Shown: positions 1-6,774 of the stretch, one piece after another | Layout: the number at the start of each line of letters is the position of its first letter | Position numbering within the stretch: the stretch's first letter is position 1 | NCBI GenBank assembly: GCA_050260255.1 | Contig: JBLNBW010000053.1 | Location: forward strand, 1 to 10,313 | Length of the DNA stretch: 10,313 bases | Direction of reading: 5' to 3' | Source: JAQGMV01 sp050260255 | Lineage (GTDB): Bacteria; Pseudomonadota; Gammaproteobacteria; Burkholderiales; SG8-41 | Made by a program: the position numbers and the translations under genes | The notes under the pieces: model-generated | The model's database searches: none | What the model saw: the letters and a program-made list of their open reading frames with translations, nothing else | Told to the model about the DNA's origin: nothing

Positions 1-2
1 AC

Positions 3-497
3 GCGTGGGTGGAGCAGCTCGCGCAACAGGCGGTGCAGGCGTCGCAGCATCGTCACCCGGGCAGCGAGGCACTGCTCGAGCGCATGAGCGAGATGATGTT
101 CGTCGACGCGGTGCGGCGGCACGTCGAGCGTCTGCCCGAGGAAGCGACCGGATGGCTGGGCGGATTGCGCGATCGCTACGTCGGCAAGGCGCTCGGTCTC
201 ATGCACGCGGAGCCGGCGCGCGAATGGAACGTCGATCGGCTCGCGAAGGAAGTCGCGCTGTCACGTTCGGCGCTGTACGATCGCTTCGTGCAATTCCTCG
301 GGCAGCCGCCGATGCAGTATCTCGCCAACTGGCGGATGCAGGTCGCGGCCAATCTCCTAAGACAGGGCGACACGCCGATCGCGTCCGTTGCGTTCGAAGC
401 TGGTTACGAATCGGAAGCGGCATTCACGCGCGCCTTCAAGCGGCACACCGGGCTCCCGCCGGCGACATGGCGCCGCGAAGTCGCCGGCCGCCAATGA
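3..497 (+). CDS. AraC-family transcriptional regulator, C-terminal part (5' end outside window)
   Basis: The reading frame is open to the left edge, so the start and most of the N-terminal sensor domain are missing; about 165 residues are visible. The C-terminal half is a typical AraC DNA-binding region with two helix-turn-helix units. The first includes the segment VDRLAKEVALSRSALYDRF. The second includes IASVAFEAGYESEAAFTRAF and ends in the family signature around GLPPATWRR. The part before it (a leucine-rich helix, then GWLGGLRDRYVGKALGLMH) matches the linker of AraC proteins with an N-terminal cupin domain (Cupin_6 type). Such proteins usually bind promoter DNA and respond to a small ligand. 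The gene ends 3 bp from the convergent YdhR-type gene. Its target and ligand cannot be read from the sequence. The family assignment is firm; the cupin subtype is inferred. Confidence 0.93.
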   Translation, partial: AWVEQLAQQAVQASQHRHPGSEALLERMSEMMFVDAVRRHVERLPEEATGWLGGLRDRYVGKALGLMHAEPAREWNVDRLAKEVALSRSALYDRFVQFLGQPPMQYLANWRMQVAANLLRQGDTPIASVAFEAGYESEAAFTRAFKRHTGLPPATWRREVAGRQ

Positions 498-500
498 GAC

Positions 501-812
501 CTAGTCCGCTTCGATGCGCTGGCTCACGTTGTCCACCGTCAGCGGCACGTGTGCGTAGCGTATGTCGGGCGCGGTGCCGTACTTTTCGGTGACCATGGCA
601 ATCCACTCGCTCGTGTAGCACGCCTCGGCATCCGCCTTGGTCTTCCAGAAATAAATGCCGCCCGCCTTGTCGCCCCGCTCGGTGAGGAAGTAATGCTTGC
701 GCACGAGGCCGGCTTTGCCGAGATACTTCGGAGCGGTCGATTTGAACACCGCGGCAGCCTCCCCGACGGTCCATGTCCGCGGCAATTGAAACGTGACGAT
801 GGCTACGATCAT
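501..812 (-). CDS. YdhR-type small monooxygenase-like protein (dimeric alpha-beta barrel)
   Basis: A 103-residue protein, close in size to E. coli YdhR (101 aa). The central segment, with E-R-G-D-K-AGGIYFWKTKADAEAC, matches the most conserved stretch of the YdhR/antibiotic-biosynthesis-monooxygenase-like fold (E..AGGIY.F....A..Y). Proteins of this family are small homodimers with ferredoxin-like folds. They are annotated as putative monooxygenases, but physiological substrates are generally unknown. The start is the ATG at 812, supported by AGGAG five bases upstream (complement of 818-822). A longer frame extends upstream but lacks such a site. It lies 74 bp downstream of the SDR gene on the same strand with no clear terminator between them, so co-transcription is plausible. 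Its stop is 3 bp from the convergent AraC gene, which may or may not regulate it. Confidence 0.85.
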   Translation of the reverse strand: MIVAIVTFQLPRTWTVGEAAAVFKSTAPKYLGKAGLVRKHYFLTERGDKAGGIYFWKTKADAEACYTSEWIAMVTEKYGTAPDIRYAHVPLTVDNVSQRIEAD

Positions 813-886
813 GATGGCTCCTCTCTGCAGTTGCGCGTGCCGGACACTATCGTGGTCCCGCCGGGCGCACGAGCAAGTCGGTGAAG

Positions 887-1705
887 TCAGTCGGCCGCCC
901 GCCGCACTTCGCCGCCGTTGATCAGCAGCACGTCGCCGCTGATCCAGCGAGCGCTCGGTCCGCACAGGTAGCGCACGAGATCGGCTACTTCCTCCACCGT
1001 ACCCGGACGCTTGATCGGAATGGTCGACAGCCGCTGCTCCCAGCGCTTCGGATCGCGCAGCACGTCGATACGCGCGGTATCGAGGAATCCCGGTGCAACG
1101 ACGTTACAGGTGATGCCGTGCGGCCCGAGCTCGTCCGCGAGCGACGAATTGAGCGCGTGTAACCCCGCCTTGGAGGCGGCATACGCGGAGAAGGTCGCCT
1201 GCGCCTTGATCGCCGCACCGGACGAGATGCTCACGATACTGCCCCCTTGTCCCTGCGCGATCATCTGTCTTGCGGCGTACTTGGCGCACAGCATCGCCCC
1301 GGTGAGGTTCACATCGAGGATCTCGCGCCATAAGGCCTCGTCGAGCTCCTGCACCGGCACCCGGTCTGCCGCGCGCGGATACGTCGCATTGTTGACGAGA
1401 ATGTCGATGCGCCCCATACGCTCCACAGCCGTGCGCATGAGCTGCTGAACGGCACCGCCGTTGCGGACGTCGAGCGAGACGGCGTGCGAGCGCACGCCCA
1501 GCGCAGTGATTTCAGCCGCCACGTCATGCACGCCGCGCCAACCCTCCTTGCGTTCGTCGGTGGTGAGCGTGGGCGGCTGACGGTCGCTGCCTGTGACGAG
1601 GACATCGGCTCCGGCCCGCGCGAGTGCGATCGCTATCGCCCGTCCCAGCCCTCGCTTACGCGTGGCACCGGTGACGACGGCCACTTTGCCGGCCAATTCA
1701 CTCAT
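887..1705 (-). CDS. Short-chain dehydrogenase/reductase (classical FabG-like SDR)
   Basis: A 272-residue cytoplasmic NAD(P)-dependent oxidoreductase with a Rossmann fold. The cofactor motif near residue 12 is TGATRKRGLG, two residues longer than the classical TGxxxGxG and rich in basic residues, which may favour NADPH. Further landmarks are NNAT at 105-108 (usually NNAG), DVNLTG with N133, a catalytic serine near S162, and YAASKAG carrying Y175 and K179. The C-terminal GDVLLINGG is the usual SDR end. The length is normal for the family. Two in-frame ATGs exist, at 1711 and 1705. The one at 1705 has GAGGAG (complement of 1712-1717) six bases upstream, whereas the one at 1711 abuts it, so 1705 was chosen. 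The substrate is unknown. It is probably co-transcribed with the YdhR-type gene, and it is divergent from the LOV c-di-GMP gene. Confidence 0.93.
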   Translation of the reverse strand: MSELAGKVAVVTGATRKRGLGRAIAIALARAGADVLVTGSDRQPPTLTTDERKEGWRGVHDVAAEITALGVRSHAVSLDVRNGGAVQQLMRTAVERMGRIDILVNNATYPRAADRVPVQELDEALWREILDVNLTGAMLCAKYAARQMIAQGQGGSIVSISSGAAIKAQATFSAYAASKAGLHALNSSLADELGPHGITCNVVAPGFLDTARIDVLRDPKRWEQRLSTIPIKRPGTVEEVADLVRYLCGPSARWISGDVLLINGGEVRRAAD

Positions 1706-1743
1706 ACACATCTCCTCGACTGCGCGCGCACAATGATGCGGCG

Positions 1744-1760
1744 AGTATAGCAAGCGCTTG
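1744..1760 (-). promoter_or_regulatory. Possible SDR promoter -10 box with adjoining 10-bp palindrome
   Basis: Reading the minus strand toward the SDR start, TATACT (complement of 1744-1749) resembles a sigma-70 -10 hexamer about 40 bases upstream of the start codon. Immediately upstream of it is the perfect palindrome CAAGCGCTTG at 1751-1760, in the spacer where a repressor could block RNA polymerase. I see no good -35 hexamer at the expected distance, so the promoter call is weak. Confidence 0.35.
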
Positions 1761-1777
1761 ATGCGATACCCGGGATA

Positions 1778-1802
1778 CGGCGTGACCACGGCGGCGTGAC
1801 CA
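1778..1802 (+). repeat. 11-bp direct repeat upstream of the LOV c-di-GMP gene
   Basis: CGGCGTGACCA occurs at 1778-1788 and again, identically, at 1792-1802, with three bases between (period 14 bp). It lies 54 bp upstream of the start codon of the following gene, in the only intergenic space between two divergent genes. Tandem direct repeats in such a place are typical of activator or response-regulator binding sites. No protein is known to bind this one. Confidence 0.6.
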
Positions 1803-1855
1803 GCCAGTAGAATGGCGGCGGGGAAGTTTCCGGCACCAGAACGACGGGGAATTAC

Positions 1856-4579
1856 TTGACGAGACCCAAGCTCACGCTGCGCTGGCTCACGCTCGGTGTG
1901 GCGGCCATATGCACGAGCGTGCTGCTTAATGCGGCGCTGACATACCACAATCTGCGCCGGCTCGACGACGAGCGTCAGTCCGTGGCTCAGGCCGCGGAGT
2001 TGAAGCGCACTCTTGCTGCGGTGCTGGGCGCAGTCGTCGAAGCGGAAATGGCCGTACGCAGCTACGTGCTGAGCGGCGGCGGTGCCGGCTATCTCGACGA
2101 CTACCGAAGAGCGCTCGATCGCAACGACGGACTCATGTCCTCGTTGCGCACGCGCGTGCACGGCCCCCAGCAGGCCGAGCGCTACGGCAGGCTCAAGCGC
2201 GCGATGGACCAGAGGCTGGAGCTGCTGCATCGTGTCCTCACCGTTTACCAGAACGAGGGCACGGAAGCGGTCCTCAACATCGTGGCGACGGGTCGCGGCG
2301 TGGTTCTGATGGGCGAATTGCGGGACGCCATGGCCGATATGGAGGGACGCAGTAAAGCGACACTCTCCGACGCGGCGGCGCGCGCGGCGCGCGATCTGTT
2401 CACCACCCTGTCCGGATTGGTGACGTTGACCCTGGTGAGCGCCATGCTGCTCGTCGTCGTCGCCGTGCGGACGCGGCGCGAGATACGGTTGCGTGAACGC
2501 AGCGCCGAAACCGCCTTCGACACGGCGCAAATGTTGCGGCTCGTCATCGATACCATTCCGCAGCGCATTTTCTGGAAGGGTCCGGACGGTCGGTATCTCG
2601 GCTGCAATACCGCCTTCGCCCGGGATGCCGGTCGTGAAACCCCCGCCGAAGTCGTCGGCAAAACCGACGCGCAGCTCTACGGCGACGAAGCGGCGGCGCG
2701 GTTTTCGGCGACCGACGCGCGTATCTTCAACGACGGCGTATCGCTCGCCGACTACGAGGCGGCCGTAGCGCTGCGCGGCAGGGAAACCTGGCTTAAGAAA
2801 ACCAAAGTGCCGCTGCACGATGCGAAGGGGCGCGTCATCGGCATCCTGGGCGCATACGAGGACATCACCGCCCGCAAGACCGCAGAGCGGCTGCTCGCCA
2901 TACGCGGCAAAGCGCTCGATTCCAGCGTGAACGGGATTTTCATCACCGGCGCCCCGGGAAAGGGCAGCCTCATCGAGTACGCGAATCCGGTCATCGAGCA
3001 GATCACGGGCTACGCGCCGTCCGAGCTCCTGGGCCGCAACTGCCGCATACTCCAAGGGAAGGAGACCGAGCAGCCGGGCGTCGCCGACATACGGCTCGCG
3101 CTGAAGGAAGGGCGGTCGTGCAACGTCGTGCTGCACAACTACCGCAAGGATGGCCGCAAGTTCTGGAACGATCTCACCATCGCGCCGGTACGCGACGAGG
3201 ATGACGTCATTACGCACCACATCGGCATCGTGAACGATGTGACGGAAAGGGTGTGTCACGAGGAAGCGTTGCAGCGCGAGGCGAATTTCGATGCGCTGAC
3301 CGGGCTGTCGAACCGCAATCTCCTAGGCGACCGGCTCGGCGAGATGCTCGCTCATGCCCGGCGCGCGCACGAGCGGCTCGCGGTCGTCATGCTGGATCTC
3401 GACAACTTCAAGTTCGTCAACGACAGTCTGGGCCATCACGCCGGCGATGCGCTGCTCGTCCAGACCGCCGCGAGGCTGCGTGACACCCTGCGCGAGCACG
3501 ATACAGTTGCGCGTTATGCCGGCGACGAATTCGTGCTCGTCGTCAGCGACTGCGCCGACGGGGAGAGCGTCGCGTCGCTGATGTCCCGCGTGCTGACGGC
3601 CCTTGCCGAGCCGTTGACCATCGCGGAGACCCGGTTGTGCGTGACATGCAGCATGGGAATCAGCATCTATCCCGACGACGGCACGGACGCCGCAACATTG
3701 CTGCGGCACGCCGACCTTGCGCTGTATCGCGCCAAGGAAAACGGCCGCAACAACTTCGAATTCTTCGAGCCGGAAATGAGCCGCCGCGTGCACGAGCGTC
3801 TGTGGTTGGCGCGCGATCTGCGCACCGGACTGGAGCAGGGACAGTTCTTCCTGCACTTTCAGCCGCAGGTGGATTTGCGCAGCGGCGCGATCGTCGGCGC
3901 CGAAGCGCTCGCGCGGTGGCGGCATCCGGCCCAGGGGACCATTATGCCGGCGCGGTTCATTCCGGTCGCCGAGGACAGCGCGCTCATCATGCCGATCGGC
4001 GAGTGGATACTGCAGGCGGCGTGCACGCAGTGCAAAGCCTGGCATGACGCCGGCCTTGCGCACATACGCATATCGGTGAATCTTTCGGCGGTGCAGATAC
4101 GGCAGCGCGGCTTCGCACAAACTGTCGCGAACACACTTCACCGGTCGGGACTGGCGCCGCACTATCTGGAGCTCGAAGTCACCGAAAGCCTGCTCATGCT
4201 GCAGACAGATGACGTCGTGCGCACGCTGGCCGACATCCGCCGCATGGGCGTGCGTCTCGCTATCGACGATTTCGGTACCGGATACTCTAGCTTGAATTAT
4301 CTCAAGCGTCTGCCCGTGGATCGCCTCAAGATCGACGGTTCCTTCCTCAAGGACGTGCCGCGGGACGTGAGCAACCGCTCCATCACGCTCGCTGTCATCG
4401 CGCTCGCCCGGAACATGGGGCTGGGTATGATTGCCGAAGGCGTGGAGAACGAAGAGCAGCTCGCTTTCCTGCGCGATCACGATTGCGACGAGATCCAGGG
4501 CTATCACTTCAGCAAGCCGCTTGACTCCGAGGCGCTGGCCGAGGTGCTGAGCGCTCATCGAACGGTGAGTGCGGCGTAG
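1856..4579 (+). CDS. Membrane-bound sensor with CHASE3-PAS-LOV-(A)GDEF-EAL domains (c-di-GMP synthase/phosphodiesterase)
   Basis: A 907-residue bifunctional-type c-di-GMP protein. A membrane segment at about 9-28 is followed by a helical periplasmic CHASE3-like domain (about 35-180), a second membrane segment (187-205), PAS 1 (about 222-340) and a second PAS (about 350-465) of LOV type. The LOV part has GRNCRILQG with C396, and N395, R397, Q400, R413, N428 and N438 at the flavin-contact positions; V459 replaces the usual glutamine. A GGDEF domain follows with AGDEF at 555-559 and the inhibitory I-site REHD at 546-549. The EAL domain has E683, N742, E777, D804, D805, K825, E861 and Q881, the usual metal and catalytic set. 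Cyclase and phosphodiesterase activity are therefore both plausible. The start is TTG at 1856: the in-frame stop at 1808 and the absence of any other in-frame start before the first membrane helix force it, and GGGGA lies five bases upstream. An MFS gene follows 56 bp downstream. Confidence 0.95.
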   Translation: MTRPKLTLRWLTLGVAAICTSVLLNAALTYHNLRRLDDERQSVAQAAELKRTLAAVLGAVVEAEMAVRSYVLSGGGAGYLDDYRRALDRNDGLMSSLRTRVHGPQQAERYGRLKRAMDQRLELLHRVLTVYQNEGTEAVLNIVATGRGVVLMGELRDAMADMEGRSKATLSDAAARAARDLFTTLSGLVTLTLVSAMLLVVVAVRTRREIRLRERSAETAFDTAQMLRLVIDTIPQRIFWKGPDGRYLGCNTAFARDAGRETPAEVVGKTDAQLYGDEAAARFSATDARIFNDGVSLADYEAAVALRGRETWLKKTKVPLHDAKGRVIGILGAYEDITARKTAERLLAIRGKALDSSVNGIFITGAPGKGSLIEYANPVIEQITGYAPSELLGRNCRILQGKETEQPGVADIRLALKEGRSCNVVLHNYRKDGRKFWNDLTIAPVRDEDDVITHHIGIVNDVTERVCHEEALQREANFDALTGLSNRNLLGDRLGEMLAHARRAHERLAVVMLDLDNFKFVNDSLGHHAGDALLVQTAARLRDTLREHDTVARYAGDEFVLVVSDCADGESVASLMSRVLTALAEPLTIAETRLCVTCSMGISIYPDDGTDAATLLRHADLALYRAKENGRNNFEFFEPEMSRRVHERLWLARDLRTGLEQGQFFLHFQPQVDLRSGAIVGAEALARWRHPAQGTIMPARFIPVAEDSALIMPIGEWILQAACTQCKAWHDAGLAHIRISVNLSAVQIRQRGFAQTVANTLHRSGLAPHYLELEVTESLLMLQTDDVVRTLADIRRMGVRLAIDDFGTGYSSLNYLKRLPVDRLKIDGSFLKDVPRDVSNRSITLAVIALARNMGLGMIAEGVENEEQLAFLRDHDCDEIQGYHFSKPLDSEALAEVLSAHRTVSAA

Positions 4580-4620
4580 CGCATCGGGCGCCAGCGTGCC
4601 GCGGTGCCGCGCGCCGATGC

Positions 4621-4628
4621 GGAGGAGG
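4621..4628 (+). promoter_or_regulatory. Strong ribosome binding site of the first MFS gene
   Basis: GGAGGAGG lies seven bases before the ATG at 4636. It is the strongest Shine-Dalgarno match in the window and fixes the start. It sits in the 56-bp gap after the LOV gene, which has no evident terminator, so translation of this gene may be efficient on a shared transcript. Confidence 0.8.
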
Positions 4629-4635
4629 ACGTTGC

Positions 4636-5844
4636 ATGGCAGAAGAACTGGCGCAGACTGAGAGCGATGCCCGGCCGCGTGCCTGGATATTGCCGGTCAT
4701 CGTGCTGTCGCAATTCGCCGGCACGTCGCTGTGGTTCGCGGGCAATGCGGTAATGGCGGACCTCCAGCGCGATTGGGGATTGTCCGAGCATGCGCTGGGC
4801 GATCTCACATCGGCAGTGCAGCTGGGTTTCATCGCCGGCACCCTGGTGTTTGCCTTCTTCACCATTTCGGACCGCTACTCGCCGCGGCGGGTGTTCTTCG
4901 TGTGCTCGCTGCTCGGCGCCGTGGCCAACGTTGCCTTTTACGGGGTGGCGCGCGACGTTGCAGTGCTTCTCGCATCGCGTTTTCTCACCGGGTTCTTTCT
5001 CGCAGGCATTTATCCCGTCGGCATGAAGATCGCTGCCGGTTGGTACCAGCGGAGTCTGGGCAACGCAATCGGCTGGCTGGTCGGTGCGCTGGTGTTCGGC
5101 ACGGCGTTCCCGCACGGCTTGCGCGCAGCCGGGCATGGGATGTCGTGGGAGCTGGTCGCCTGGGGCGTGTCCGGCCTCGCCGCGGCGGGCGGGCTCTTGA
5201 TGCTGGCGCTGGTGCCGGACGGTCCCTACCTCGCGAAGGGCGCGCGCTTCGATCCCCGCGCGCTGGCCGTCGTGTTTCGCTCGCGCGACTTTCGTGCGTC
5301 GTCCTTCGGCTACTTCGGGCACATGTGGGAGCTCTATGCGTTCTGGGCGTTCGTGCCGGTTGTGCTTGCGGCGCATGGAAGCGTTGCATCGGGGAGCAGC
5401 CTGTCAACGTGGGCGTTCGTGATCATCGCTGCAGGCAGCGTCGGGTGCATCGCCGGCGGGCTGGTGTCGTTGCGTGTGGGCAGCGCGCGTGTCGCTTATG
5501 CGCAGCTGCTCGCGTCCGGTGCCTGCTGTGCGCTGTCCCCACTCATGTTTCATGCGCCCGCACCGCTGTTTCTGGCGTTCCTCGTTTTTTGGGGCGTCGT
5601 CGTCGTGGGCGATTCGCCGCAATTTTCCGCGCTCAATGCGCGTAACGCGCCCAGGGAGCTGGTCGGCTCCGCGCTCACCATCGCGAACTGCATCGGCTTT
5701 GCGATCACCATCGTGACGCTGCAGCTCCTTGGTCGCCTCGCTGCGCACATCGATGCGGCATACCTCTATTTGCCGCTCGCCGCCGGCCCGGTGTTCGGCT
5801 TGTACGCGATGAGGCGGCTGGTGACGGAACAGGTCCGTACGTAA
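4636..5844 (+). CDS. Major facilitator superfamily transporter (substrate unknown)
   Basis: A 402-residue inner-membrane protein with about twelve hydrophobic segments, the usual size for an MFS carrier. The first segment contains SQFAGTSLWFAGNAV. Between helices 2 and 3 is the MFS motif-A relative ISDRYSPRR (around residue 77). A charged loop near 190-215 (VPDGPYLAKGARFDPR) separates the two halves, and HMWELYAFWAF opens the second half. Such proteins move small solutes or drugs using ion gradients; nothing visible identifies the substrate. The start is set by the strong ribosome binding site at 4621-4628. The gene follows the LOV c-di-GMP gene on the same strand after 56 bp and probably shares its transcript. 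A palindromic terminator begins immediately after its TAA. Confidence 0.92.
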   Translation: MAEELAQTESDARPRAWILPVIVLSQFAGTSLWFAGNAVMADLQRDWGLSEHALGDLTSAVQLGFIAGTLVFAFFTISDRYSPRRVFFVCSLLGAVANVAFYGVARDVAVLLASRFLTGFFLAGIYPVGMKIAAGWYQRSLGNAIGWLVGALVFGTAFPHGLRAAGHGMSWELVAWGVSGLAAAGGLLMLALVPDGPYLAKGARFDPRALAVVFRSRDFRASSFGYFGHMWELYAFWAFVPVVLAAHGSVASGSSLSTWAFVIIAAGSVGCIAGGLVSLRVGSARVAYAQLLASGACCALSPLMFHAPAPLFLAFLVFWGVVVVGDSPQFSALNARNAPRELVGSALTIANCIGFAITIVTLQLLGRLAAHIDAAYLYLPLAAGPVFGLYAMRRLVTEQVRT

Positions 5845-5866
5845 AAAGAGCGCCGCGGCGCTCTTT
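5845..5866. terminator. Bidirectional rho-independent terminator between convergent genes
   Basis: A perfect 22-base palindrome whose arm is AAAGAGCGC, with CGCG at the centre, starts one base after the stop codon of the MFS gene. On the plus strand the hairpin ends in only three T residues. On the minus strand it is followed by five or more T residues, so it should work at least as well for the DUF3597 gene that ends at 5889 on the opposite strand. Confidence 0.85.
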
Positions 5867-5888
5867 CAATGCACGGTGGGGCGATGGT

Positions 5889-6371
5889 TCAGTGCCGCAT
5901 GCTGTCCGGCACTTTGCCGCCGTTTTCCTCGATCTTGCGCATCACCGCCTTGTGTAGCGCGATGTTCTGCTCGGCACTGCCGTCGGCACCGGCGTGCACG
6001 TTGAGCTCCTGCGCCAGCGCCTTGCGTGCGCTCAAGCTCGAGTCGAGGTCAAGCAGTTTCAGGAGATCGACGATCGATTCCCGGTAATTGCCGCCGCCGC
6101 CCTTCTGTGAAGCGAGCTGCGACAGCACCGCATCGACATCGACGTTCTGCAGCGACGCCTGCGACCCGCTGGAGCCCTGCATGCCGCTCGGCGGCTGTGT
6201 CTGTGGCGTGCCGGCGCTGGTGTTCTGGACTCCCCCGGGCGCCTGTCCCGCCGATTGTGCCGGGGGCTGCGTTTGCTGCTGCGAAGAACCGGAAAGCGGC
6301 CCCGCGCCTTGTGCCGCGGCAGCGGAGCCATGGTGGCGTAGCTTGTCGAGGATGGCACCGAAAATGCCCAT
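5889..6371 (-). CDS. DUF3597 domain-containing protein
   Basis: A 160-residue protein of unknown function. It begins with the amphipathic segment GIFGAILDKLRHH. A low-complexity linker rich in Q, P, G, S and A follows (about residues 15-75). The C-terminal DUF3597 domain runs from about 77 to 158 and contains VDVDAVLSQLA, SIVDLLKLLDLDSSLSARK, NIALHKAVMRKI and ENGGKVPD, the conserved blocks of the family. No signal peptide or membrane segment is visible, so it is probably cytoplasmic. The start at 6371 has AGGAG seven bases upstream. It is convergent with the MFS gene across a bidirectional terminator. It lies 89 bp downstream of a small gene on the same strand, with which it may share a transcript. 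The domain has resemblance-based family status only; no biochemical role is known to me. Confidence 0.92.
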   Translation of the reverse strand: MGIFGAILDKLRHHGSAAAAQGAGPLSGSSQQQTQPPAQSAGQAPGGVQNTSAGTPQTQPPSGMQGSSGSQASLQNVDVDAVLSQLASQKGGGGNYRESIVDLLKLLDLDSSLSARKALAQELNVHAGADGSAEQNIALHKAVMRKIEENGGKVPDSMRH

Positions 6372-6427
6372 GCGCTTGCTCCTGGTTGTGATGTGGCAGG
6401 ATTTCGGTGCTGCAAAGGCGATGCCGC

Positions 6428-6451
6428 CCGCTGCCCACAGACGAGCAGCGG
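6428..6451 (-). other. Intergenic hairpin between small gene A and the DUF3597 gene
   Basis: CCGCTGC at 6428-6434 pairs with GCAGCGG at 6445-6451 around a ten-base loop, ten bases after the stop codon of small gene A. There is no T-tract on the minus strand, so it is not a convincing intrinsic terminator. It could attenuate transcription or stabilise a processed end, or be a chance hairpin in GC-rich DNA. Confidence 0.3.
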
Positions 6452-6460
6452 CGCGGCGCC

Positions 6461-6670
6461 TCAGGCCCGCACGCGGTCTTTCAGGCTGGGCTTGAAGAAG
6501 AGTGAGCGGACATGCTCGCCGGCGCGGTTCACCCACGCCAGTCCCCGGACGATGGCCTCGGCGTTGCGCATCGCGTTCAGCGCGACACGCCGTTCGTGCT
6601 CCGACAGGCGCGCCGCCATGATCTTGTTGTAAATGATCGGGCCGATTAAAAGCTCGTTATTCCTGCTCAT
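6461..6670 (-). CDS. Small uncharacterised protein A (69 aa), paralog of the one at 7007-7207
   Basis: I do not recognise the family. The protein is 69 residues, mostly helical in composition, with no signal peptide, membrane helix or cysteine. It aligns without gaps from residue 1 to 46 with the 66-residue product at 7007-7207. Shared residues are I13, Y14, K16, I17, A19, the block LSEHER at 22-27, L31, A33, M34, A37, G43, L44 and W46 (18 of 34 between 13 and 46), then E52 and a late LF. This mutual conservation shows that the frame is real. The start is the ATG at 6670, with AAGGAG (complement of 6677-6682) six bases upstream; an in-frame ATG five codons earlier overlaps that site and is rejected. 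Two upstream DNA elements are shared with the paralog. The C-terminal tail is basic. Confidence 0.85.
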   Translation of the reverse strand: MSRNNELLIGPIIYNKIMAARLSEHERRVALNAMRNAEAIVRGLAWVNRAGEHVRSLFFKPSLKDRVRA

Positions 6671-6707
6671 GTTGTTCTCCTTCATGTGCTGTGAAACCGC
6701 GACTCCA

Positions 6708-6739
6708 GTATTTCCCTAGGCCTCAACGACTTCGGTTGC
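6708..6739 (-). promoter_or_regulatory. Conserved upstream element B, copy 1 (small gene A)
   Basis: A 32-bp stretch that matches 7246-7277 at 22 of 32 bases without gaps. It begins 38 bp upstream of the start codon of small gene A, against 39 bp for the other copy. On the minus strand the core is AACCGAAGT, followed at fixed spacing by TTGA, GC, TAG and TAC. The position suits a promoter core or an operator overlapping one. It does not clearly match sigma-70 hexamers, and no sigma factor can be assigned. Confidence 0.6.
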
Positions 6740-6774
6740 ACCTGTAGACGTGAAGGAGCACCGTTTGTTGCATT

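Noticed and set aside
1712..3259. The minus-strand frame of the SDR stays open for about 500 codons beyond its start, antisense to the LOV gene.
   Set aside because: The added sequence has no domain resemblance, lies opposite a strongly supported gene in GC-rich DNA, and the SDR start at 1705 has its own ribosome binding site.
3323..4558. Long minus-strand open frame (411 codons) antisense to the GGDEF-EAL region.
   Set aside because: It is a composition shadow: rich in R, H and Q, without domain signatures, and opposite conserved catalytic motifs.
4555..5376. Minus-strand open frame antisense to the first MFS gene.
   Set aside because: It has highly charged, repetitive composition with no family resemblance, while the plus strand encodes clear membrane segments.
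6396..6415. Sequence upstream of the DUF3597 gene (ATTTCGGTGCTGCA) resembling element B.
   Set aside because: The match needs a gap, is short, and lies 30 rather than about 60 bp from the start codon, so chance similarity is likely.
6708..6739. Assigning element B to an ECF sigma factor or to sigma-54.
   Set aside because: AACCGAAGT loosely recalls ECF -35 boxes, but no consistent -10 partner is present, and the GG/GC spacing of sigma-54 promoters is absent.
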